Shown here: piece after piece, positions 16,434-24,356 of the stretch
Position numbering within the stretch: the first letter of the stretch is position 1
Layout: every line of letters begins with the position of its first letter
DNA from: Calditrichota bacterium
Lineage (GTDB): Bacteria > Electryoneota > AABM5-125-24 > Hatepunaeales > Hatepunaeaceae
Assembly (NCBI GenBank): GCA_018644935.1
Contig: JABGPL010000040.1
Location: 1 to 35,749, forward strand
Direction of reading: 5' to 3'
DNA: 35,749 nucleotides
Made by a program: the position numbers and the translations under genes
Notes under the pieces: generated by a model
Seen by the model: only the letters and a program-made list of their open reading frames with translations
Told to the model about the DNA's origin: nothing
Database searches by the model: none

Positions 16434-18983
16434 TTATAGATTATTTTCCTCATCAGATTCAGGATGGAGTTCTTCCCATTCTTCTCGTGGCATTTTTCCT
16501 GTAATCCAAATCCAACTCATTGGATATTCACGAGGAGAGACGATAACGAAATAAAAATGCCATATGATGATGGCCGCCACTGCAAGTATCGCTTCATAAA
16601 AATGTACGACCTCACAAACTCGAACTACCCAGGCGGGGAGCCAACTCGTGGCAATTGCCGGGAACCACAACACGAGCCCGGTTATCGTCATCAGAACGGT
16701 GCCCCAGATTAATGCCCAATACTCAGCCTTTGCAGTGTAGTCAAACATCGCGAACCGTGGCCTTTCATGCTTGAAACCGAGATGATATCCAATATTCTCA
16801 ATGGCGTGCTTAACATCTGGTAAAACAGGCAACATTGCCATGAATATCATTCTGCCTCTGCGAGTTACCATCAAATAATACATGTGGTAAAAAGATCCAG
16901 CAACCATGATAATAGCGAGAGCCCTGTGGGTGAGCCTTCTATTTTCTTCGTTGAGTCCTATTTCTGTTAATATGCGAACCCACCATGTTTCCGGGAAGCG
17001 AAGGGCGAATCCAGTGATCGCTAAACAAGTAAACGAGATAGCAAGTAACAGGTGTTGTACCACTTCCCGCTTATTCATCCTAACAATGGTAGGTTGATCG
17101 TGTACATGCTTGTAATGGTGTTTCAGATCATGGATGAAGAGAATCGCATTGTGAACAAACATTCCACCAAGAATTATTATAATAGCAATAATGTAAATTA
17201 TCTTTACCCAGTCATGAACCATCATCTTATCTTGTGCGAGAACATGCGAGTAGCTCGCAGCAAAGTTTGCATTTGCCTTCGGATGGCATTTTCCACAAGT
17301 ATTTACTACCTGTGTTGGATGTATTGAGGATGTCGAGTCCATCAAACTGCCGATGTCATGAGTATTGTGGCAATCTATACAGGAAGCGACAGCTGCGCCA
17401 TCCCGCTTTACTGCCCATCCGTGGTAGCTATCTTTGTAGCTTTCAATAACACCTGATGGAAGACCGTATCGGGCTGCCATTTCTGGGTCTTCGTGACATT
17501 TGGCGCAGGTTTCACTGGCTTGCACGCCTGGATGTACTTTTGAGCGTGGGTCATCGATTTTAAAAATCAGGTGCTCATCATGACAATCTGTACAGCTTGG
17601 ACTATCGGTAACACCATGCGCCAAAGCTCGACCATGAATTGAGTTTAGATATTCTTTTGATTCTTGAGCATGACATTTTCCACATGTAGAAGCCAGATTC
17701 TGCTTGTGAATCATGCTCGTCGGGGCTATTCCGGACTGCAGATCATGTATTCCATGACAATCCGTACAAACTGCTGATTGCTTATCCAATTTCCAATCGG
17801 CACCATGAATAGATTCTTTATATCTTGGCAGACTGATTGGCAATCTAACATAATCGGATGTGATTACCGCTTTGTCGGCATGACATTTCCCACAAGTGTT
17901 TGGGATTTCATGATGACTGACAGAGCTCGCCGGATTTGATGCGGGTAAGACATGGTGCCCTCCGTGACAGTCATTGCATGTAGCTGCGATGTTATCATTA
18001 TGTAAACGCGCTAAACGATGCGCACTTGTCCGGTATTCAATTTCAATATCCTCGTGGCATGCGCCACAACCGAAATCTTTGCCTTTGGGTGCATCTGACA
18101 TCTGATGACTCTTATGGCAGGAAAGGCAATTCATATCACCTTCTTCTATAAGATCCTCATGTACAGAACCACCAAAATCGTCGCCGGTTGTTTGGTGGCA
18201 GGTGACACACGCCTGAATGCTGCCTTCTGGAGGATGGGTAGCATGTACATCATGGCAGGCAACACAGGATATTGCACCTTCAAACTGTCCACCTTCGTGA
18301 ATCTGATCCATTGCATCTGCATGGCAGCTTTTGCACAGATTATTTATTGCCCCTGTTGAAGGTGGTAATTCAGCGTTATGAGTCGGGTGACAACTTACAC
18401 ACCCCGGGCTGTTCTTCCCTGAAAGGGCTGCACTTGAGTGTTTACCTGAATCATAAAGGTCGGTTTCTGATTGGTGGCACTGACGGCAGGCATTTTCCGC
18501 AGATCTTAAATCAAGCGGCTGTATCGAATGAGAATTTCCATTTTTGCCATGGCAAATTATGCAATTCGGAGCATTTGTGCTTCCCGATTGATGGAGCTTG
18601 CCATGGATATTTTTATCAAAGCTGGCACCAGCTTCATCATGGCAAGAATTGCAATCTACTTCTCTGTATGATGCAAAGTGGGGAGTATCCTCATAATCTC
18701 CAGATTGGGTGTGGCAATCTGTGCAGGAAAGATCCTGGTGAACACTACCGGAAAATGAAGCCGCATTAACTCCAACTAATTTGCCCTTTTCTGACTCAAG
18801 TTCTATGTCTTCATGGCACCCGAGACAATCCTCATTCTCCGAGCCATAAATTGAAAAGGGAAACAGGATAACTACGGCTATGAAAAGAGAAAGCAAAATT
18901 GAATTGTATGAAGCTGAAGAGCAGAGATATTTCTGGTTCAATGTCCTTTTATCATTAGAGTCTAGGGCTGTTTTGTATTTCAT
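16434..18983 (-). CDS. Multiheme c-type cytochrome (19 CxxCH) fused to a membrane cytochrome b
   Basis: The 849-residue protein starts with an uncleaved or late-cleaved signal segment (SILLSLFIAVVILFPFSIYG, about 28-47). I count 19 CxxCH heme c sites between residues 53 and 567, from CLGCH to the last CGKCH. The C-terminal 260 residues have about five membrane helices with likely heme b ligands: VVQHLLLA, RRLTHRALA, GSFYHMYYL, VVHFYEAILA and IIWHFYFVI. The tail is acidic (PESDEENNL). The layout resembles Geobacter CbcL, a periplasmic multiheme domain fused to a b-type cytochrome that takes electrons from menaquinol, but with more hemes. Inferred role: moving electrons between the quinone pool and periplasmic or extracellular partners. 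No partner oxidoreductase is adjacent. Internal repetition (CGKCH followed about 40 residues later by CTDCH) suggests growth by duplication. Confidence 0.92.
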   Translation of the reverse strand: MKYKTALDSNDKRTLNQKYLCSSASYNSILLSLFIAVVILFPFSIYGSENEDCLGCHEDIELESEKGKLVGVNAASFSGSVHQDLSCTDCHTQSGDYEDTPHFASYREVDCNSCHDEAGASFDKNIHGKLHQSGSTNAPNCIICHGKNGNSHSIQPLDLRSAENACRQCHQSETDLYDSGKHSSAALSGKNSPGCVSCHPTHNAELPPSTGAINNLCKSCHADAMDQIHEGGQFEGAISCVACHDVHATHPPEGSIQACVTCHQTTGDDFGGSVHEDLIEEGDMNCLSCHKSHQMSDAPKGKDFGCGACHEDIEIEYRTSAHRLARLHNDNIAATCNDCHGGHHVLPASNPASSVSHHEIPNTCGKCHADKAVITSDYVRLPISLPRYKESIHGADWKLDKQSAVCTDCHGIHDLQSGIAPTSMIHKQNLASTCGKCHAQESKEYLNSIHGRALAHGVTDSPSCTDCHDEHLIFKIDDPRSKVHPGVQASETCAKCHEDPEMAARYGLPSGVIESYKDSYHGWAVKRDGAAVASCIDCHNTHDIGSLMDSTSSIHPTQVVNTCGKCHPKANANFAASYSHVLAQDKMMVHDWVKIIYIIAIIIILGGMFVHNAILFIHDLKHHYKHVHDQPTIVRMNKREVVQHLLLAISFTCLAITGFALRFPETWWVRILTEIGLNEENRRLTHRALAIIMVAGSFYHMYYLMVTRRGRMIFMAMLPVLPDVKHAIENIGYHLGFKHERPRFAMFDYTAKAEYWALIWGTVLMTITGLVLWFPAIATSWLPAWVVRVCEVVHFYEAILAVAAIIIWHFYFVIVSPREYPMSWIWITGKMPREEWEELHPESDEENNL

Positions 18984-19578
18984 TGTGAGCGTTTTGGCTT
19001 TAGGTTTTATCTTGAAAACAAAGTGTACTTTATGTGTACAATTTAATATAAGGATTGACTTTATTCTACAAAAGTTGATGAAAAGATCACAACATATAAA
19101 ATTATGTCCCTTTTTTCACAATGTCGTCAATTGATACTTTTGAAGGAAGAAGAATTATGGTTAGTCATCTAATGGACATACTATGTTATTTATTATTTTT
19201 ATTTTACGGAGATATTGAATAATCGCTCAGGTGTACTTCAAAACTTAGTTATAATCTACTAAATAGAGTTTTATCAATTCTAAATAAAAACTAAGTGGCA
19301 ACAAAAACGCTGTTCTGATGATAGTTTTGTTGGAAACAATAAACCAATGGCAGTCGAGCCACACACTGTTTTCAAGCATCGTGCGAAGTGGTTTGAAGCG
19401 TCAAAAGAACATGAAATTCAGAGCAATAGGTGGGGTGACCTGAGTTTTTACAATAGTTAAGAGAATTGACCAAAAAGATTTGAACAAATTTACATCTGGA
19501 AGACTTAACATATAGAAGAGAAACAAGTTTTAGTTCATGCATAGCATTTTCTTATATTTCAGAAACAGTGGAGTTAAA
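18984..19578. other. Gene-free AT-rich gap between divergent genes
   Basis: This holds the upstream regions of the cytochrome (minus) and of the sigma-factor cluster (plus). TGTAC and GTACA half-sites separated by 7 bases occur near 19025-19045, an operator-like inverted repeat upstream of the cytochrome. TTGAT...ATCACAA near 19075-19093 is only weakly reminiscent of a CRP/FNR site. I see no RNA gene or confident protein gene. Confidence 0.35.
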
Positions 19579-20856
19579 ATGAAATGGTATTATGTAGTGG
19601 GTTTGCTGCTCGTTTGTTTGGTAATGGTGTTTTATTTTTCGGATAGTGATGTAAAAACAAGGGATGTTGTCCGCCCGGAAAAGATTGTCAGCAAACGGGA
19701 AGTTATATACGATACAGACACCTATAAGAAACTGGCTGATCTCTGGGAGAAGTATAATAAAGTCTATCCATCGGAAGATGCATATGCAAATTGGATGTAT
19801 GCTTTACGTTATGCAGGTTTTGAGAATTATCTCGATCTCGTAGACAAGGGGCTAAAAAAATATCCCGCTAACCCTGTACTTTTGTACCTCGCGAGTTTGA
19901 AGAAGCACGGTTCTACGGATAATGATATTGGCAGAATGCAACAGGAAATAGCAATAGCTATTGATCCGACTTATGTGGATCCTTGGTTTTCATTGATAAT
20001 AAATTATATGATTCAAGGAGACGAGGAGAGGACTAATCTCGCGCTGAGGAATATTCTTGATGGTCATGCTATCACGGATGAGGTCATGGACTTCTCATAT
20101 AATATGTTGCAAATTCTCGAACCCAACGCGATTTTAATAACAAATGGTGATAATGACACATACCCAGCTTGGATTTTAACGAGAATTCTGAATATCAGAC
20201 CTGATGTAACAATAGTGAACAGGTCTTTATTAAACACTGAATGGTATCCTATTTATCTCATCGAGAGGGGGGTTCCTGAATTCATTACCGAACATTATCT
20301 AAAAGAATTGCGGGAGTTTTTGCCTATATACTACAAAGAGCAAAACCTGCAAACCCCTTCAGTTGGCCTTCCCAGTGACACCTTAATCACTATGGTTATA
20401 CAGCGAGCTGTGAGGGAATTACGTCCTGTATATTTTGCAATAACCCTTACTCAAACAGACATCGTTAAACGATACTATCAGGCTGGTCGGTTTTTAGGTC
20501 TTGTAACCCTTGTTACCCCACCAATCAGGTCACATAAGGAAGATTTAGATCAATTAATCAAAATCTGGTTGAAAGAGTTTCGTACTGGTGGCATTGATAG
20601 TTGGCATCTTGTTCATGCAAAGGAGTCGGATGCCGGAAGGAAAATTGTAACTAATTATGCAGTTGGGATTTGGGAATTGAAAGATTCTATCACTGCCATG
20701 GTTCCTGAACTTCGGCAAGACCTTCTTAACTGGATGCATCTGCATGTTGAAACTTTATTACCTCTGGATTTTCGACGTCAATTCATGAATTGGTGGGGTC
20801 TAAAACCAACAGTTGATAATCACAATCGTTGTCCAGAACATGGCTCACCTAAATGA
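19579..20856 (+). CDS. Membrane-anchored protein resembling the soluble C-terminal part of DUF2723 proteins
   Basis: The start at 19579 (MKWYYVVGLL) has GGAG 5 bases upstream and begins directly with a membrane anchor (residues 4-20). An upstream in-frame ATG at 19537 does not have this. The 425-residue product then has a helical TPR-like stretch (about 45-175: AYANWMYALRYAGFENYLDL, ALRNILDGHAI). The motif NAILITNGDNDTYPAWIL follows at 183-200, then RPDVTIVNRSLLNTEWYP. In Bacteroidetes the equivalent GDNDTFPLWY...VRVVNLSLL block lies in the tail of DUF2723 (glycosyltransferase-like) membrane proteins. Here that block stands without the multi-pass domain. Its stop overlaps the next start (ATGA), so it is translationally coupled to the ECF sigma factor and may sense or signal envelope state. 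The function is otherwise unknown. Confidence 0.82.
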   Translation: MKWYYVVGLLLVCLVMVFYFSDSDVKTRDVVRPEKIVSKREVIYDTDTYKKLADLWEKYNKVYPSEDAYANWMYALRYAGFENYLDLVDKGLKKYPANPVLLYLASLKKHGSTDNDIGRMQQEIAIAIDPTYVDPWFSLIINYMIQGDEERTNLALRNILDGHAITDEVMDFSYNMLQILEPNAILITNGDNDTYPAWILTRILNIRPDVTIVNRSLLNTEWYPIYLIERGVPEFITEHYLKELREFLPIYYKEQNLQTPSVGLPSDTLITMVIQRAVRELRPVYFAITLTQTDIVKRYYQAGRFLGLVTLVTPPIRSHKEDLDQLIKIWLKEFRTGGIDSWHLVHAKESDAGRKIVTNYAVGIWELKDSITAMVPELRQDLLNWMHLHVETLLPLDFRRQFMNWWGLKPTVDNHNRCPEHGSPK

Positions 20857-21386
20857 CATCTGATTGGGAAAATCTGACTCGGGCAAAACATGGGGATGAG
20901 ACTGCCTGGAAGGATCTTTCATGCAGTCATCAGAAGAGATTGATAAAGATGGCTATGTTGATAACTGGATCTGTCGCAGCAGCTAAGGATATTGTTCAAG
21001 AAACGTTTCTATATCTTGTAAAGTCTACCACCAGACATCAAAGCGGAAGTTTCAAAGCATATATCACTACAATTGCCTATCATCTCGCTTTAAAAGAAAA
21101 GAAAAGGCTGCACAGTGTAACTGAATTGGGAGAAACTGATCTTTCAGAACAATCACCTCAACCGTTGGAAACAGTCCTTCTAACAGAACGTGATTTACAT
21201 ATTGCAAAAACGATCAATTCACTTTCTGACGATCATCGAAATGTCTTAATCCTTCGCTTCTATGGTGATCACAGCTATGAAGATATAGCAGAAATTACCA
21301 AACAGCCGATAGGGACAGTAAAATCGCGTATATTTTACGCAGTAAAAAAATGCCGGGAAGTACTCAAGCAGAAAGGAATCATATAA
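20853..21386 (+). CDS. ECF-subfamily RNA polymerase sigma factor
   Basis: This 177-residue protein has sigma70 region 2 (about 10-75, with AAKDIVQETFLYLVKST and FKAYITTIAYHLALKEKKR) and region 4 (about 115-170, with LSDDHRNVLILRFYGDHSYE and EDIAEITKQPIGTVKSRIF). Regions 1 and 3 are absent, as in extracytoplasmic-function sigma factors. Its ATG overlaps the upstream stop by four bases. Its stop (TAA) shares a base with the next gene's ATG, so all three genes are probably made together. It would direct RNA polymerase to a private set of promoters once freed from the anti-sigma factor encoded next. Confidence 0.95.
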   Translation: MTSDWENLTRAKHGDETAWKDLSCSHQKRLIKMAMLITGSVAAAKDIVQETFLYLVKSTTRHQSGSFKAYITTIAYHLALKEKKRLHSVTELGETDLSEQSPQPLETVLLTERDLHIAKTINSLSDDHRNVLILRFYGDHSYEDIAEITKQPIGTVKSRIFYAVKKCREVLKQKGII

Positions 21387-21769
21387 TGGAACATCCAACA
21401 GAAGATAAATTACTTGGGCTCGAGCTGGAATTGCTCGATGCAGAAGAGAAACAACGAATTAGGGAACATATTAGGGAATGCAAAAAATGTGAAATGAGGT
21501 TCAGCAAGGTAGTAGCTGATACTCAAATCCTCGGTAGTATTGATCCTGAAATAGTGTTGCCGATATATGATTATCCTGATATTGATAAGCACTCATTTAG
21601 AGCCATTCTCAGGTTTGCAGCCGTGCTGTTGATCGGATTTATAATAGGGTATGGTACGTCACTCTTTTCGCGACCAGTATGTAACAATGTTGTCCCACAA
21701 TACTTGAAGACGAAGCCTGTAGAGCAACCGATGTTTCAGTTTACTTCAACCGAAGTAGTGGACCTGTAG
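21386..21769 (+). CDS. Zinc-finger anti-sigma factor, single membrane helix
   Basis: This is a 127-residue protein. The N-terminal helical domain carries the zinc-binding anti-sigma signature REHIRECKKCEMRF (H28, C32, C35). A membrane helix follows (about 74-92, AILRFAAVLLIGFIIGYG), then a short periplasmic tail of about 35 residues. The ATG at 21386 is chosen because it overlaps the sigma factor stop as TAATG, with AAGGA upstream, and begins just before the zinc-finger fold. It should hold the ECF sigma factor at the inner membrane. The short tail leaves little room for sensing, which makes the upstream membrane-anchored protein a candidate sensor or partner. The stop codon lies at the edge of a palindromic repeat. 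Confidence 0.9.
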   Translation: MEHPTEDKLLGLELELLDAEEKQRIREHIRECKKCEMRFSKVVADTQILGSIDPEIVLPIYDYPDIDKHSFRAILRFAAVLLIGFIIGYGTSLFSRPVCNNVVPQYLKTKPVEQPMFQFTSTEVVDL

Positions 21770-21956
21770 GGGTTGAATATTTTTAACCGTTTTTACCCAT
21801 CAGGATCAATGTAAAATTTTAAGATTGAAAATGTTTCAACCACTTTTACTAATACTGCCACCGAGATGTTGGAAAACATTACCCCGATGTTATTCTGGGT
21901 TTATCGTTGTTCTTCTGAATGTAGAGAAAAATTAAGGGTTGAAAATATTCAACACC
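21766..21956. repeat. Three copies of an A/T-centred palindrome after the anti-sigma gene
   Basis: GTAGGGGTTGAATATTTTTAA (from 21766), GATTGAAAATGTTTCAACC (21823-21841) and GGGTTGAAAATATTCAACACC (from 21936) are variants of one palindrome, consensus GGTTGAA-AATN-TTCAACC. A fourth, near-perfect copy is at 33514-33533. The first copy overlaps the anti-sigma stop codon. It behaves like a dispersed extragenic palindrome family and may also act as a weak terminator. Confidence 0.6.
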
Positions 21957-22068
21957 TATGGAGCATTTTAATGAAACCTCAATTTACAGATATTTCGCCC
22001 TCTTGCAAAATTATATAATAATGTTATAGGTTTTTGCTCAAATCTAACGTATGTTTTTGTGTGACCTA

Positions 22069-22318
22069 AGCCGGAAGATAGATTTACCGGCTGAAACCAT
22101 CGATACCCATAGATTTGGTGCTTAACTTTACAGGTGCTCTGTAGACACAATTTGGTCCTCACGAGTTTTTCCGTATCGCGTACCCACCTAAGAAACTTTT
22201 TTACCAGCTAAAACCAATAGCAAGTATTACATAGTTATGGGAAGAATGGCTTCTGAGCATCGACGATGATGCCGGCACCGGCGCTGTTTGCGCTGTTACC
22301 CATAATTTTGGAAAATAC
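22069..22318 (+). promoter_or_regulatory. Possible structured leader of deaD
   Basis: AGCCGG (22069-22074) pairs with CCGGCT (22087-22092). TTATGGG (22235-22241) pairs with CCCATAA (22299-22305), closing a region that contains GCCGG-CA-CCGGC. A near-direct repeat, TTACCGGCTGAAACCA and TTACCAGCTAAAACCA, occurs at about 22085 and 22201. Long structured leaders are known for cold-regulated helicase mRNAs such as E. coli deaD. No start site can be placed with confidence. Confidence 0.35.
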
Positions 22319-24199
22319 ATGACTGACGATTGTATCACTCTGCCCGATTTTGAGAGCTTCGGGTTAGATTCTTCACTACTTAACGCAATAAAAGACCTTG
22401 GTTACGTAAGTCCGACCAGCATTCAGGAACAGGTAATTTCACCGATGCTGGAGAGACGTGATTTGTTAGGTCAAGCGCAAACCGGGACTGGAAAAACAGC
22501 CGCCTTTGCACTTCCTCTGTTAAATCATCTTGATATAAAAAACCGCAAACTGCAAGTACTTATCCTTACTCCGACTCGAGAGCTGGCAATACAGGTCTGT
22601 GATCACATTGGGAAATTTGCGAAATATATGTATGGGGTTAATATTCTTCCTGTATACGGCGGTGCTAGTATGGGTGAGCAGCTTCGAGCACTTAAAAAAG
22701 GTGTCCACATCGTTGTTGGCACACCTGGGCGTGTAATGGACCACATGCGTCGAGGTACCTTAAAACTGGATACTCTCAGCAGCATTGTTCTTGATGAGGC
22801 TGACGAAATGTTGAATATGGGATTTCAGGAAGATGTGGATTGGATTCTCGAACGAGCACCTGAAAAACGCCATATGTCACTATTCTCAGCAACAATTCCC
22901 CCAGCTATTAGGCGGATTGCTAAAAGATTTATGGATGAACCGCGCGAGATTACAATTGGCACAAAAACAACTACGGCATCTACAATTCACCAACGCTACT
23001 GGATGATCAGGGGTTTAAATAAGCTCGATGGTCTCTCTCGTATCCTTGAGGCAGAAGAACATGACGGGGTGATAGTATTTACACGTACCAAGGCAGCAAC
23101 AGTCGATTTAGCGCAAAAACTTGAGGACCGGGGATTCAGTGTCGCACCGTTAAACGGCGACATTCCCCAGCATATGCGTGAGCAGACAGTTGACCGTTTA
23201 AAAGCGGGTCGGATTGACATTCTTGTTGCAACTGATGTCGCAGCCAGAGGGTTGGATGTTGACCGCATCAGCCATGTGATAAATTATGACGCACCGCATG
23301 ATGTGGAGGCATATATTCATCGTGTTGGTAGAACCGGTCGAGCCGGACGTAACGGAGAAGCAATTATTTTCGTTTCATCACGTGAACGCGGTTTATTGCG
23401 AACGATTGAGAAATCGACCCGGCAAAGAATATCGGAACTCGAGTTGCCTAAACCCAAACAGATAAACGATCAAAGGATCTCAACGTTTAAAGCTAAAATT
23501 GCCGACAAGATAAAAAATGGCAAACTTGATTTATTCAAGAAGATAGCTCAGGAAATGCAGATCGAGAGTGATTTTGATCCAATTGATATCGCTGCTGCTG
23601 CTGCATGTATGTTCCAGGGCTCCCAGCCGTTACTCCTCCCGGAGAAGGATATTCCGATCAGGGGCGACTATAGAGATAGTTCCTTTAAACGCAACCCAAG
23701 AGAGGGGTCGGGCAGACGAAGGGTAAGAGAAGGTTCGGGCAGGGGAAAAGGAAGAGAGATTTCGTACAGCAGTAGTACAAACGAAATCCAGTTTAAAGAT
23801 AAACCGAAATCTCCGAACTCTGAAAAACGTTATGCAAAAAGAGATTCTTCGAAAGAACGTAATGTCGATTACAAAGTAGCTTCTTACCGGGTTGAAGTAG
23901 GTCTCACTCACGGTCTCAAAGCTGGAAACCTCGTTGGTGCCATTGCTAATGAAGCCGGATTAGATGGCAAATACATCGGTAGAATTGATATTCAGGACGA
24001 ATACAGCACCGTTGATCTCCCGGACGGAATGCCATCAGAGACAATGTATGAACTAAAAAGAGTCAGAGTTGCTGGACAGCAATTGCGCATAACCCTGAAC
24101 TCGGGCAAGCATCGTCGTGGAAAAAAAGCAGGTGAATCCCGTAAAAACAGGAAGCGTGATCGTATGAGTAAAGGTCGAACTGAGCAAACAGCTTCTTAA
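22319..24199 (+). CDS. deaD: DEAD-box ATP-dependent RNA helicase DeaD/CsdA
   Basis: This 626-residue helicase has all core motifs in order: Q motif FGLDSSLLNAIKDLGYVSPT (14-33), motif I AQTGTGKT (53-60), PTRELA (85-90), TPGR (135-138), DEAD (159-162), SAT (190-192), VIVFTRTK, ARGLDV (309-314) and HRVGRTGR (334-341). A basic Arg/Ser/Gly-rich linker (about 450-520) leads to a DbpA/CsdA RNA-binding domain (about 523-595, YRVEVGLTHGLKAGNLVGAI). The tail is very basic (GKHRRGKKAGESRKNRKRDR). It would unwind RNA in ribosome assembly and mRNA turnover, typically important in the cold. GGAAAA precedes the ATG. A strong hairpin follows the stop, so the gene is probably transcribed alone. Confidence 0.96.
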   Translation: MTDDCITLPDFESFGLDSSLLNAIKDLGYVSPTSIQEQVISPMLERRDLLGQAQTGTGKTAAFALPLLNHLDIKNRKLQVLILTPTRELAIQVCDHIGKFAKYMYGVNILPVYGGASMGEQLRALKKGVHIVVGTPGRVMDHMRRGTLKLDTLSSIVLDEADEMLNMGFQEDVDWILERAPEKRHMSLFSATIPPAIRRIAKRFMDEPREITIGTKTTTASTIHQRYWMIRGLNKLDGLSRILEAEEHDGVIVFTRTKAATVDLAQKLEDRGFSVAPLNGDIPQHMREQTVDRLKAGRIDILVATDVAARGLDVDRISHVINYDAPHDVEAYIHRVGRTGRAGRNGEAIIFVSSRERGLLRTIEKSTRQRISELELPKPKQINDQRISTFKAKIADKIKNGKLDLFKKIAQEMQIESDFDPIDIAAAAACMFQGSQPLLLPEKDIPIRGDYRDSSFKRNPREGSGRRRVREGSGRGKGREISYSSSTNEIQFKDKPKSPNSEKRYAKRDSSKERNVDYKVASYRVEVGLTHGLKAGNLVGAIANEAGLDGKYIGRIDIQDEYSTVDLPDGMPSETMYELKRVRVAGQQLRITLNSGKHRRGKKAGESRKNRKRDRMSKGRTEQTAS

Positions 24200-24213
24200 G
24201 AATTGTAAACACC

Positions 24214-24254
24214 CATATTTCTTCCCCCTAGCAATGTAAGGGGGAAGAAATATG
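24214..24254 (+). terminator. Terminator-like hairpin after deaD
   Basis: CATATTTCTTCCCCCT (24214-24229) is perfectly complementary to AGGGGGAAGAAATATG (24239-24254), a 16-bp stem with a 9-base loop. It begins 15 bases after the deaD stop codon and separates it from the convergent gene at 24357. The T run is absent, but the stem is long. Confidence 0.6.
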
Positions 24255-24262
24255 AGAAGTAG

Positions 24263-24281
24263 GTCGGAATCTCGTTCCGAC
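24263..24281. repeat. Small palindrome GTCGGAA-TCTCG-TTCCGAC
   Basis: This perfect 7-bp stem (24263-24269 with 24275-24281) is preceded by GTAG. The same GTAGGTCGGAA string occurs at about 34788 after the YcaQ gene, without its second arm. It looks like a member of a dispersed palindrome family. Confidence 0.45.
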
Positions 24282-24356
24282 GAAACGCGCCAAGATCGGA
24301 AAAATTAACTTGTCGTAAAATGTTTCCGACATATGACTCTTCAGGGATTTTTTCTC

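Noticed and set aside
19075..19093. CRP/FNR-like sequence TTGAT...ATCACAA upstream of the cytochrome gene
   Set aside because: The half-sites are not symmetric and the spacing is wrong for a standard FNR or CRP site.
19157..19222. 21-residue hydrophobic peptide frame behind GGAAGAAG
   Set aside because: The ribosome binding site is suggestive, but the frame is too short and AT-rich to separate from chance without conservation data.
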